From Liolophura sinensis (lineage: Eukaryota; Mollusca; Polyplacophora; Chitonida; Chitonidae): DNA of 64,000 bases. Position 1 is the stretch's first letter. Every line of letters starts with the position of its first letter. Of the stretch, positions 1 to 11,590 are shown in pieces. The position numbers and the translations under genes are program-made. Below the pieces are notes generated by a model. It was given only the letters and a program-made list of their open reading frames with translations. It searched no databases and was not told the origin of the DNA. Location of the stretch: assembly GCF_032854445.1 (NCBI RefSeq), contig NC_088302.1, positions 55,532,237-55,596,236 on the forward strand, read 5' to 3'.

Positions 1-60
1 ATTGTCACACTTTGTACACTAACTGTTGCATTTTGTACACTTAGTGTCACGCTTTGTATG
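1..60. repeat. Edge of a ~21-bp tandem repeat
   Basis: Three degenerate units of about 21 bp, each with a TGTYRC..TTTGTACACT core, run from the window edge and decay by about position 60. This is probably the right end of a minisatellite lying mostly outside the window; its size cannot be judged. Confidence 0.6.
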
Positions 61-567
61 TCTGCCTGTGCTTGCTAACACCAAGATAAAACCTTTCCAT
101 GAATTGGGAGAGCCTGAAATTTGAAATCATAATTGCATGCTGTGTCTCCATTAATTATTGTTGGTTGGAGCAACAAAAAAGTTAACTGAAAGCTTTGATA
201 CATCTATTTGGGATAAAATGTTTTGTGTGCTAAATCTAGCAGTAGTTTTTGAAGGTAGGAATGAAGGTTAGTGTGATCATTGTGAAAACTACTGAGTGTT
301 CATATGTCCAGAAGTTGAACAGAGATCCGAGATGACCTTCAGATGTAGTAAAGCTTAGGACTTGTGCCTGAATGAGAATTTGCTGTGCATAAGCTACTGT
401 CAGATACATCCTCTGCTTCATGTAACTTGATATGGAATAATCAGCAAGATGGTTTGGCCCAGTGAGCCCGCTCATTTCCGCCAGTTCTAGCAACTGATTA
501 TATCTGGACATGGATGAATTCACCGTGAGCGTGGCATTCTGGATCTACATATAGTCCATAAGCATGG

Positions 568-721
568 TATCTGTCTGATTGACAAGATTTAAAGTGCAAA
601 CACCTTCCACACAAGTGCACCTCAATTTTATGTCTAACACAAAATATCTGTCTGATTGATAAGATTACAGTGCCAACACCATTCACATATGTGCACTACA
701 ATTTCATGCCTACTGTATTTT
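568..721. repeat. Imperfect 77-bp tandem duplication
   Basis: The segment starting TATCTGTCTGATTGACAAGA at 568 recurs at 645 with about a dozen differences and small indels. Both copies share the order TCTGATTGA, AAGATT, AGTGC, AACACC, CACA, GTGCAC, CAAT. The divergence suggests an old duplication. Confidence 0.7.
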
Positions 722-1760
722 ACCTAAACTTTGGCCGGTAAGGATTCACTTTCAGCAGCACATTAAGAGCATAAAGTGATATTTTTGATATCAACATGTA
801 AACACATGAAAAGAAATTAATCAAATTTCACAAAAAACCCTTTTTATTTGTCCTATAAAGTGAGTTGTAACACATCTGCCCAATGCGTACTGCGCAGAAA
901 ATAGAGATGTTGACAGCATATATGGGACCTTATATGCAGTGAATTTTTTCGCACGACCTAACACTGTTGTCAGAGAGTAACGTTATAGTGTTAAACAGGG
1001 TTGTTCCAAGCGCAGGGAGGATGGGTTTAAACGTATGAAAACAAACTATATAACATCATCAACATGAAGCTGTGCAGTCTATGTGTAGGTCAACATTTTT
1101 TTTAACTTGAGGGCTCTTGAAAAACACAGCAAAATTATATGTACACATGTTAATTTATTTGAATTTTCCATCAAAATATTGACGATCATTCCAGTCGAAA
1201 AAGTCCAGTCTTTATCATTTTATTTCGCCAATAAAAATTTTTTTCCAGCGCCCACATAAAAACCGTACCTCTCTTTCCGATGTTTGTATGGTACATTGGG
1301 TGTGCGATTATCTGGTGAGAGGGGCAAGTAAGTGTCGGAAATATCAAAGCCTGTTGTCAGTGATGGCACAAAGCAGTTAAGCTAAACGAGGGACTCTAGT
1401 TAGTGACGTACTCTGTATGGTACCAGCGTACGTGTAGACCCAGTGAATTCACTACTGCTGACTGCCGTAGCTTGTTACGTAGTGCTTGTCGCCTTGTTAG
1501 CTAAATATCCTGATCATGATCACCGTCTGTCGATCTCTTCTTAGTTTTATTTCCACATCTCAACACTCCTGACTGAAATCTTCGCGCGAAGACACTTTAG
1601 GAATGTCTGAAACTCACCCAACAATCAGCGTAGACGTGTAATCAAGGGTTATCAAAATAGAGGGGTGAATAGGTATAAGTTTGAAAATGGAAAGGGAGTA
1701 AAAACTAAAAACTAGTGTAAAATACAGGTGAACGGATGATGTGTATAGAATAAAAATATT

Positions 1761-1888
1761 GGCTTCTTTCACTGTGATAACTGCAGTAGAAAAGGAAGTG
1801 CCCATTGACTTAGGGCTGGGCTGCCTTGTCCAAAAACAGTGGACGCTTCCTGCAGTTATCACAACGTATATGCATTGAAGGAAGCCAT
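1761..1888. repeat. Imperfect inverted repeat (foldback)
   Basis: TGTGATAACTGCAG at 1773-1786 is the exact reverse complement of CTGCAGTTATCACA at 1850-1863, with a 63-nt spacer. Outer arms GGCTTCTTT (1761) and GGAAGCC (about 1882) extend the pairing imperfectly. This may be a small foldback or MITE remnant; no target-site duplication was identified. Confidence 0.6.
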
Positions 1889-2079
1889 TATTCCTTAATG
1901 AATCAATAAGAATCAAGCAAAGTGTGTCCCTTAAAAAATGCTAAACTTTAGGTGAAATATAGTACTTCAGGAGTTTTGAGTTGCTGTGTTACAACATCAT
2001 GGTGACGTCCCTTTGTCATGTAGCCTCCACCCATGGCAAGGCAAATCACAGCGTTAAACATGGGTAGGTATATAGTATA

Positions 2080-2630
2080 TCGGGTGGGAATAAAAAAATG
2101 CGCCACACTTTGACGCTGCATTGCTCCATTATCCTTTGTTCAAACTCTTTCAAACTTTAGACATTCAGATGGCATGATTTTGTTTATATACTGACCAATT
2201 TTCAAGGTCATAGCTTGGGTAGTCTGTACACAGGGTTAAAATGAAAACATAGCCTCAAAAATGCACGCTCCGGTGACCCACATTGCATCACTTGTCAGAT
2301 GTCATGAGTAAAGCGCATAAGGAGATTTGGAACTCAATCAGTTTATGGAAGAAACGTTTTCGCGCCGTCTACCGAGAAGATGGAGGACCAGTTGATCACC
2401 TTTTCAAGTAAAACAAGGTAGAACATCATTTTGAAATGTCCGGAACATGCGTTTTTGACTCTATCTTGATTTTGGTCTCATGAACAGAAATCTTAAAGGA
2501 TGAAATTGAAATGTGGCCTGTATACTTAGGGCATAATGGCTTTTGAGTGTGTAAATTTTTAGAAGCTGACGTAAGAGGGTTTCGGAGATATTGAGTGTCA
2601 AAGTACGGCCCATTTTTTATGCCCACCCAA
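2080..2630 (+). mobile_element. Internally deleted mariner-like DNA transposon
   Basis: The left end TCGGGTGGGAATAAAAAAAT at 2080 is matched, as reverse complement, by the right end ending CCCACCCAA at 2630, differing by two substitutions and one base in the A-run. TA dinucleotides flank both ends (2078-2079 and 2631-2632), as expected for Tc1/mariner insertion. Inside, a short open stretch at 2277-2411 ends in a peptide typical of the C-terminus of mariner-type transposases. At about 551 bp the element is less than half the usual ~1.3 kb, and the DDE catalytic domain is missing, so it is a non-autonomous or decayed copy. TIR length, TA flanks and peptide agree independently. The exact mariner clade is not determinable by eye. 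Confidence 0.75.
2277..2411 (+). pseudogene. Mariner-like transposase C-terminal remnant
   Basis: About 44 codons follow an in-frame stop at 2274 and end at TAA 2409-2411. The peptide contains KEIWNSISLWKKRFRAVYRE followed by DGG and ends DHLFK. This matches the conserved tail of many mariner transposases, where a W-x-K/R-R-h-x-A-V motif precedes a G-G and a histidine a few residues from the stop (family knowledge). No catalytic aspartates are present, and nothing upstream continues the frame. The remnant sits inside an element bounded by inverted repeats. It is a pseudogene fragment and cannot encode an active enzyme. Confidence 0.7.
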
Positions 2631-2640
2631 TATGTGATAA

Positions 2641-2907
2641 GGGGCCCCCTTGGCAAAGGTGGCTGGTGCACCAGGATGGAGCAGTGACACTGGAGCCTTT
2701 CACCAATGTGATCGCTATGAGTTCAAGTCCAGCTTGTGCTAGTTTCCTCTCTAGCTGTAAGTTGGAAGGCCTGCCAACAATCTGTGGATGGTCGTGGGTT
2801 CTGCCAGGTTTCCTCCCACGATAAATCTGGCTGCCATTGTATAAGTGAAATATTCTTGAGTACGGCGTATAACATCAGTCAAATAAATAAAAAATATATA
2901 TAATAAT
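2641..2907 (+). mobile_element. tRNA-headed SINE, copy 1
   Basis: The copy begins GGGGCCCCCTTGGCAAAGGT (a decayed tRNA-like head), has GAGTTCAAGTCC at about 2717 as B-box, then a conserved body with TTTCCTCCCACGA and a tail GTGAAATATTCTTGAGTACG followed by an A/T-rich end (AAATAAATAAAA). It shares order and sequence with the copies at 16.7 kb (+) and 33.4 kb (-). The central domain and tail resemble SINEs widespread in molluscs and brachiopods, possibly the MetaSINE group; that family name is my recollection. It starts just after the mariner-like element's right TA. Confidence 0.8.
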
Positions 2908-3537
2908 GAAAATTATTCACAAAGCTGCCATATGTTTCAAATTCTGAGAATAAAAAGATTCATTGATTATGGGTGATATTTATAGTTTTATTTACCAGCC
3001 CATGTTAAAATGCATTGATTTGCCCCATAGTGCCGTAGAGGGACGTCCCCACCATGCCGTACAGGACAGGCAGTAATCCAACCATATATAGGTAAATATA
3101 TTTATGTGTTAAAAGAGGCTCTACAGGAGATTTTTTGTAAAAAATCAGTGGGTGCAAATCCAACGTATGTTATTATTTTAGAAAAGCCCAAATAATTATT
3201 TTCACAAAATATTCAGCTTCGTCTACATGTGGTACTGTTAAAAATCGGTAATACAGTGTTTAAAGTGGGTGGCATTGTAACTTTCAAACTTTAGAATCAT
3301 TTTAACACCAAACAGTACAGGTACAAGTCTTAATATTTACTGAAAGATGATAATTTGAGCTATTGTTGGTAAGTACAGAAAATTTTACTGAACAAATATA
3401 GATTTATAAATAAAAACACATGGTTTAGTTGTTTAGGCCATTATTTAAAATATGTACATGTGTAACCTGACTGATGTACCTGATGCTCAAAAGTTTATTG
3501 TTGGGTTCCTGTCTTCATTCATCAGCTGACCAAAAAT
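2908..3537. other. AT-rich unique DNA
   Basis: AT-rich sequence between the SINE and the 66-bp array. No coding or structural feature recognised. Confidence 0.6.
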
Positions 3538-4468
3538 AAAGAATGAATTCCCCCACAGACCTATGGTTATAAGTTTTTCTCCTAGGTTCAGGTTATGCCC
3601 AACAAAGAATTAATTCCCCCACAGACCTATGGTTATAAGTTTTTCTCCTAGGTTCAGGTTATGCCCAACAAAGAATGAATTCCCCCACAGACCTATGGTT
3701 ATAAATTTTTCTCCAAGGTTCAGGTTATGCCCAACAAAGAATGAATTCCCCCACAGACCTATGGTTATAAGTTTTTCTCCAAGGTTCAGGTTATGCCCAA
3801 CAAAGAATGAATTCCCTCACAGACCTATGGTTATAAGTTTTTCTCCTAGGTTCAGGTTATGCCCAACAAAGAATTAATTCCCCCACAGACCTATGGTTAT
3901 AAGTTTTTCTCCTAGGTTCAGGTTATGCCCAACAAAGAATGAATTCCCCCACAGACCTATGGTTATAAATTTTTCTCCAAGGTTCAGGTTATGCCCAACA
4001 AAGAATGAATTCCCCCACAGACCTATGGTTATAAGTTTTTCTCCAAGGTTCAGGTTATGCCCAACAAAGAATGAATTCCCTCACAGACCCATGGTTATAA
4101 GTTTTTCTCCTAGGTTCAGGTTATGCCCAACAAAGAATGAATTCCCTCACAGACCTATGGTTATAAGTTTTTCTCCTAGGTTCAGGTTATGCCCAACAAA
4201 GAATTAATTCCCTCACAGACCTATGGTTATACGTTTTTCTCCCAGGTTCAGGTTATGCCCAACAAAGAATGAATTCCCCCACAGACCTATGGTTATAAGT
4301 TTTTCTCCTAGGTTCAGGTTATGCCCAACAAAGAATGAATTCCCCCACAGACCTATGGTTATAAGTTTTTCTCCTAGGTTCAGGTCATGCCCAACAAAGA
4401 ATGAATTCCCCCACAGACCTGTGGTTATAAGTTTTTCTCCTAGGTTCAGGTTATGCCCAACAAAGAAT
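3538..4468. repeat. 66-bp minisatellite, ~14 copies
   Basis: The unit contains GAATTCCCCCACAGACC, GGTTATAAG and CTCCTAGGTTCAGG and is 66 bp with no indels seen. Because 66 is divisible by 3, one + frame stays open except in copies where GAATGAATT is GAATTAATT (in-frame TAA near 3608, 3873 and 4202), which yields three ORFs of 82-104 codons. Variant markers (ATAAATTT, CTCCAAGG, CCCTCAC) recur in the same four-unit order in copies 2-5 and 6-9, giving a 264-bp higher-order repeat. No start context, splice signal or protein similarity supports coding. Confidence 0.95.
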
Positions 4469-4773
4469 TTTTAAGGCTAGCCTTACCTCTGTGTAGTGCT
4501 GGCATCCAGATGTGATATATGGTTATTGATTCTCAGCTACTATTCTTCCAGAAATAAGCAATGATCGAGTGTGCAATAATGAGTTGGTGTAACCATACAA
4601 ACATTCCTCTGATTGCATTTATTCAAGTCTGTGTTTGATTTGGTTCCCATGTGACATGTATACAATGTTGAAGTTCATATGACAGATTTTGTTGTCGGTG
4701 TGTGATATTTAAGGTTTTTTTTCATCCATTATCAAAGTAATAGTACAGGCACTGCCGAAATGAAAGAATCGCC
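4469..4773. other. Short unique spacer
   Basis: Unique spacer of about 305 bp between the 66-bp and 53-bp arrays. Nothing recognised. Confidence 0.6.
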
Positions 4774-7700
4774 TCATATAGAAATGTGTGGATTAGGATC
4801 CTAGCTCTGTGTATAGGACTGACTGATCATGTAGAAATGTGTGGATTAGGATCCTAGCTCTGTGCATGAGACTGACTGATCATGTAGAAATGTGTGGATT
4901 AGGATCCTAGCTCTGTGCATGGGACCGACTGATCATGTAGAAATGTGTGGATTAGGATCCTAGCTCTGTGCATGGGACTGACTGATCATGTAGAAATGTG
5001 TGGATTAGGATCCTAGCTCTGTGCATGGGACTGACTGATCATGTAGAAATGTGTGGATTAGGATCCTAGCTCTGTGCATGAGACCGACTGATGATGTAGA
5101 AATGTGTTGATTTAGACCCTAGTTCAGTGCATGAGATTGACTGTAGAAATGTGTGGATTAGGATCCTAGCTCTGTGCATGGGACTGACTGATCATGTAGA
5201 AATGTGTGGATTAGGATCCTAGCTCTGTGCATGAGACTGACTGATCATGTAGAAATGTGTGGATTAGGATCCTAGCTCTGTGCATGAGACTGACTGATGA
5301 TGTAGAAATGTGTGGATTAGGATCCTAGCTCTGTGCATGGGACCGACTGATCATGTAGAAATGTGTGGATTAGGATCCTAGCTCTGTGCATGGGACTGAC
5401 TGATCATGTAGAAATGTGTGGATTAGGATCCTAGCTCTGTGCATGGGACCGACTGATCATGTAGAAATGTGTGGATTAGGATCCTAGCTCTGTGCATGGG
5501 ACTGACTGATCATGTAGAAATGTGTGGATTAGAATCCTAGCTCTGTGCATGGGACCAACTGATGATGTAGAAATGTGTGGATTTAGACCCTAGTTCAGTG
5601 CATGAGATTGACTGTAGAAATGTGTGGATTAGGATCCTAGCTCTGTGCATGGGACTGACTGATCATGTAGAAATGTGTGGATTAGGATCCTAGCTCTGTG
5701 CATGAGACTGACTGATCATGTAGAAATGTGTGGATTAGAATCCTAGCTCTGTGCATGGGACCGACTGATGATGTAGAAATGTGTGGATTTAGACCCTAGT
5801 TCAGTGCATGAGATTGACTGTAGAAATGTGTGGATTTAGATCCTAGCTCTGTGCATGGGACGGACTGATCATGTAGAAATGTGTGGATTAGGATCCTAGC
5901 TCTGTGCATGGGACTGACTGATCATGTAGAAATGTGTGGATTAGGATCCTAGCTCTGTGCATGGGACTGACTGATCATGTAGAAATGTGTGGATTAGGAT
6001 CCTAGCTCTGTGCATGGGACTGACTGATCATGTAGAAATGTGTGGATTAGGATCCTAGCTCTGTGGATGGGACTGACTGATGATGTAGAAATGTGTTGAT
6101 TTAGACCCTAGTTCAGTGCATGAGATTGACTGTAGAAATGTGTGGATTAGGATCCTAGCTCTGTGCATGGGACTGACTGATCATGTAGAAATGTGTGGAT
6201 TAGGATCCTAGCTCTGTGCATGAGATTGACTGATCATGTAGAAATGTGTGGATTAGGATCCTAGCTCTGTGCATGAGACTGACTGATCATGTAGAAATGT
6301 GTGGATTAGGATCCTAGCTCTGTGCATGAGATTGACTGATCATGTAGAAATGTGTGGATTAGGATCCTAGCTCTGTGCATGGGACTGACTGATCATGTAG
6401 AAATGTGTGGATTAGGATCCTAGCTCTGTGCATGAGATTGACTGATCATGTAGAAATGTGTGGATTAGGATCCTAGCTCTGTGCATGAGACTGACTGATC
6501 ATGTAGAAATGTGTGGATTAGGATCCTAACTCTGTGCATGAGACTGACTGATCATGTAGAAATGTGTGGATTAGGATCCTAGCTCTGTGCATGAGACTGA
6601 CTGATCATGTAGAAATGTGTGGATTAGAATCCTAGCTCTGTGCATGAGATTGACTGATCATGTAGAAATGTGTGGATTAGGATCCTAGCTCTGTGCATGA
6701 GATTGACTGATCATGTAGAAATATGTGGATTAGGATCCTAGCTCTGTGCATGAGACTGACTGATCATGTAGAAATGTGTGGATTAGAATCCTAGCTCTGT
6801 GGATGGGACCGACTGATGATGTAGAAATGTGTTGATTTAGACCCTAGTTCAGTGCATGAGATTGACTGTAGAAATGTGTGGATTAGGATCCTAGCTCTGT
6901 GCATGGGACCGACTGATCATGTAGAAATGTGTGGATTAGGATCCTAGCTCTGTGCATGAGATTGACTGATCATGTAGAAATGTGTGGATTAGGATCCTAG
7001 CTCTGTGCATGAGACTGACTGATGATGTAGAAATGTGTGGATTTAGATCCTAGCTCTGTGCATGAGATCGACAGATCATGTAGAAATGTGTGGATTAGGA
7101 TCCTAGCTCTGTGCATGGGACTGACTGATCATGTAGAAATGTGTGGATTTAGATCCTAGCTCTGTGCATGAGGTTGACTGATGATGTAGAAATGTGTGGA
7201 TTAGGATCCTAGCTCTGTGCATGAGACTGACTGATGATGTAGAAATGTGTTGATTTAGACCCTAGTTCAGTGCATGAGATTGACTGTAGAAATGTGTGGA
7301 TTAGGATCCTAGCTCTGTGCATGGGACTGACTGATCATGTAGAAATGTGTGGATTAGGATCCTAGCTCTGTGCATGAGATTGACTGATCATGTAGAAATG
7401 TGTGGATTAGGATCCTAGCTCTGTGCATGAGATTGACTGATCATGTAGAAATGTGTGGATTAGGATCCTAGCTCTGTGCATGGGACTGACTGATCATGTA
7501 GAAATGTGTGGATTAGGATCCTAGCTCTGTGCATGAGATTGACTGATCATGTAGAAATGTGTGGATTAGGATCCTAGCTCTGTGCATGGGACTGACTGAT
7601 CATGTAGAAATGTGTGGATTAGGATCCTAGCTCTGTGCATGAGATTGACTGATCATGTAGAAATGTGTGGATTAGGATCCTAGCTCTGTGCATGAGACTG

Positions 7701-8974
7701 ACTGATCATGTAGAAATGTGTGGATTAGGATCCTAGCTCTGTGCATGAGACTGACTGATCATGTAGAAATGTGTGGATTAGGATCCTAGCTCTGTGCATG
7801 AGATTGACTGATCATGTAGAAATGTGTGGATTAGGATCCTAGCTCTGTGCATGAGACTGACTGATCATGTAGAAATGTGTGGATTAGAATCCTAGCTCTG
7901 TGGATGGGACCGACTGATGATGTAGAAATGTGTTGATTTAGACCCTAGTTGAGTGCATGAGATTGACTGTAGAAATGTGTGGATTAGGATCCTAGCTCTG
8001 TGCATGGGACCGACTGATCATGTAGAAATGTGTGGATTAGGATCCTAGCTCTGTGCATGAGATTGACTGATCATGTAAAAATGTGTGGATTAGGATCCTA
8101 GCTCTGTGCATGAGACTGACTGATCATGTAGAAATGTGTGGATTTAGATCCTAGCTCTGTGCATGAGATTGACTGATCATGTAGAAATGTGTGGATTAGG
8201 ATCCTAGCTCTGTGCATGGGACTGACTGATCATGTAGAAATGTGTGGATTTAGATCCTAGCTCTGTGCATGAGGTTGACTGATGATGTAGAAATGTGTGG
8301 ATTAGGATCCTAGCTCTGTGCATGAGACTGACTGATCATGTAGAAATGTGTGCATTTAGATTCTAGCTCTGTGCATGAGGTTGACTGATCATGTAGAAAT
8401 GTGTGGATTAGGATCCTAGCTCTGTGCATGAGACTGACTGATCATGTAGAAATGTGTGGATTTAGATCCTAGCTCTAAGCATGAGATCGACAGATCATGT
8501 AGAAATGTGTGGATTAGGATCCTAGCTCTGTGCATGAGGTTGACTGATCATGTAGAAATGTGTGGATTAGGATCCTAGCTCTGTGCATGGGACCGATTGA
8601 TCATGTAGAAATGTGTGGATTAGGATCCTAGCTCTGTGCATGAGACTGACTGATCATGTAGAAATGTGTGGATTAGGATCCTAGCTCTGTGCATGAGACT
8701 GACTGATCATGTAGAAATGTGTGGATTTAGATCCTAGCTCTAAGCATGAGATCGACAGATCATGTAGAAATGTGTGGATTAGGATCCTAGCTCTGTGCAT
8801 GAGACTGACTGATCATGTAGAAATGTGTGGATTTAGATCCTAGCTCTAAGCATGAGATCGACAGATCATGTAGAAATGTGTGGATTAGGATCCTAGCTCT
8901 GTGCATGAGATTGACTGATCATGTAGAAATGTGTGGATTTAGATTCTAGCTCTGTGCATGAGGTTGACTGATCA
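4774..8974. repeat. 53-bp satellite-like array, ~80 copies
   Basis: The unit has GTAGAAATGTGTGGATTAGG, ATCCTAGCTCTGTGCATG, then a variable RRRAYTGACTGATCAT and is 53 bp. It contains two palindromes, TAGGATCCTA and TGATCA. Seven copies are a 47-bp variant (TGTTGATTTAGACCCTAGTT or TGTGGATTTAGACCCTAGTT, then AGATTGACT without GATCAT) with the GACCCTAG marker at 5115, 5586, 5792, 6104, 6840, 7258 and 7941. All marker spacings equal n x 53 + 47, so no other indel occurs over 2.8 kb. The copy before each marker has TGATGATG instead of TGATCATG. This is the largest array in the window, with a ~1.1-kb internal duplication. Confidence 0.97.
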
Positions 8975-11590
8975 TTGTTTAAGTGAAGAATTTTTCACTG
9001 ATACAATGAGGGTCAAGATTTATAAATGAAGGAATTAAAAGTGGCAGAGGTTGATCTTGTCATCACCGTCAATAATGAGAACGGGGCCATCCACAGCTCT
9101 CTTCCCAAGGCTGGGATTGAACGCGTGCTCTAGACGTGTCACATCGTTGTTCTGACTGTGCCATGTCCCTCTCCTATCAGGCCTAATATGATTTAAAATA
9201 CAGCAGATATATGTATTCTTTTGTCTTTATGAACTGTTGTAAGGTCATTATATTTGATACAAGCAGTATCATTCGATGTACTATAAAAGAATCTTTTCTA
9301 AACTTTCACCTGATATTGAACAGGTCACAAGATCTCATTGCAGAAAAATTGACAGTATATGCTGTCGAATTCTCGGATCATTATATTGAGATGATTTATT
9401 CCAAACTGTGCAGTTTTGGTTCATTGATATGGAGTATAGCAGCAAACTGATAAAGAATAGTTTGAATTTAATTATGTGACGGTATCAGTTTTAATTGACT
9501 TTGATCAGGGAGCTGTCTACGTTGGAGGCGCTGTTACCTTGAGATAATGAGAGGAGCTGTCAGTGGAACACTTGCTGATAAGCCGTAGCATAATTAGCTC
9601 CCACTCTATCTTACCTCCAACTATTTCTTCTCTGAGACTTCAATTTGTTCCTTGTCTTGTAGTGGGACTGTAAAAGAGGATTCCCACTCAAACAGGAGTT
9701 GCCATTTTTTGTGAAAATAATCATCATTGCATTCTCTAAATTTGCCAGTTTCTTTGATAAGTCTTTGATCTGTTTTTCCCAGTGATCGATTTCTCTTTTA
9801 ACTCCCTTTATCTAATAAGGTCTTATGCCATAATGATGTGCACTATTTTCTCCTTATGTTTGGGAAGGACTATTGGATATTCATTTCCAGTTTTAGCTAT
9901 GGATTTGCAAAGTGCAGTAATGGTACTTGGATAATCAGAGTTTGGTCAAAACCTGGGCTATGTACGAAATTGATTCTGACTAAGAGTTATGTCCCTTATG
10001 TTTCATTATTGTTTTTTGTTTAACACAACGGGGCTGAATGGGATAAAATGCAGTCGTTAAGCATCACCAGGCTGCATTGATTCAAGAGTTGTGCTGTGCA
10101 AGGAAAATGAATTTAAGAGAGTGGTTGACAAATCATTAATATATATCAGTACAATACTGTTTATAGTTTTCATTCATTTTCATGGTAATTTCCAGACTTT
10201 CGTTCGTTTTTTTTTTCAAAACATTCAACATGCACTTTCCAGAGCATCGTGTTAGAAGAAGATCTGACTTTGGTTAGTGCCTTGGCAAAAATGGCTTCAA
10301 CTTATCTCAAAAATCATTTTAAATGCTCTATTCATTAAACATCCAGATTTTATTGCTAATTTAGCAGCACTAATAGTGCTTACCCGCAAGCTTTGATTTG
10401 TTTGTCTTGGTGACATTTGCTGTGTTTAATCAAGTGTTGTGGGTTTATGTTGTGTTTCCGTGTTGCATGTGGCAAACACAGCGTGTGTCAGCTCCCTGTC
10501 GCCTCTGATTATACCAGCTGTGAATTGCCGGCTTAGAGCTAGCTTTTTGCTTTGCTACTGTGCCAGTGCTCATCAGTGGGAATGGTTTACCATGGCAAAT
10601 GAGATGAGAGATTCTGCCAGACATTATCCAGCTTTAGTTTCTAACAGAATCTGAGGAGTGTGACATGGCCAGATATGCTGATAAATATCGAGGATGTTTG
10701 ATCGGATTTACAACCGACTGAAGTCAACTTCGATCATTTTAGCTTTGAGAATTATTATGTCCAATCTGACAAATATGCCATCATGAGTACTTTGAAAAAT
10801 TAAATTTTTAACGAGAAATGTTAATGTCACAGATCTGTGTTGCATTGTGGAAGCAATTTTCTGATTGGTTTTGACTCTAACCTCATATTAAGTCTTTGAC
10901 AGATATCTGTTTTTTATTTTTGTTTGTTTGATTACTTTTCAATTTTTTCCTCAGATCTTCAGTTCGACGTACTTTAGACAGTAGCTCTTACAGCTATAAT
11001 GATGTCAGTATTTCACTAGACACCATAGACACTCATTGGGTGTGCGGCTATCTTCTCAGCCTGAACACTGTGTCAAGCTGTAAGCTGTGCCTAGTGTCTC
11101 AGTCTGGATTAGCAAGGTATTAAGTAGGTGAGAATCCAATGAGCATGAGAATCCAATTGTGGTCATGGATGACTCTTTCCAGTTTTTCTTCTACTTGATA
11201 CCAGCTTGTGAATCATTAAGTTTCATTGGTAACTTCATAGAGAAAACTAAATTACTTGCAGCTCCATAATGATGTGTTCGGCAGTTGTGCAAACAGCGAA
11301 TGCCTGTACAGCAACATTTAATGGGAATTATTTAGTGTTTCTATAAGAGCACACAGTGCAACAGTTGGCAAGCAAGAAATATGAAAGTTCTTAACACTGT
11401 CAATGGTGTAGCGTTAAAGCTTTGTTCACATTGTGCTGTTCACTTTCAGTACCGACTTTAGGAATTAAGTCATCAAAAGTGAAATAGTTTAGTTTGTAAA
11501 ATAATTCTGAGACCGGTCTGTTTGACCCATTTGTAGAGATGATAACAGCATGTAGAGCTGATCAGTGAAATATCAGAGATCACTTTTGAC
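8975..11590. other. Unique DNA with one tRNA-like SINE fragment
   Basis: Mostly AT-rich unique sequence. Short ORFs at 9211, 9838 and 10439 (61-79 codons) have no recognisable domain, and several lie in T-rich sequence. Apart from the tRNA-like fragment at 9063-9175, nothing is recognised. Confidence 0.55.
9063..9175 (-). mobile_element. tRNA-like SINE head fragment
   Basis: Read on the minus strand, TGGCACAGTCAGA resembles a pol III A-box and GCGTTCAATCCCAGC, about 40 bp on, a B-box. The spacing is tRNA-like, but no full cloverleaf is apparent. Probably the head of a decayed tRNA-derived SINE rather than a functional tRNA. Confidence 0.45.

Larger units (their letters stand above)
61..2077. 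other. Non-repetitive AT-rich DNA, no gene seen
   Basis: I see no coding segment with convincing splice sites. The stretch holds one old tandem duplication (568-721) and one imperfect inverted repeat (1761-1888), described separately. The short ORFs here are of chance length and composition. Confidence 0.6.

Noticed and set aside
4774-8974. CRISPR-like array
   Set aside because: Units are contiguous with no unique spacers, and the window is eukaryotic; this is a tandem satellite.
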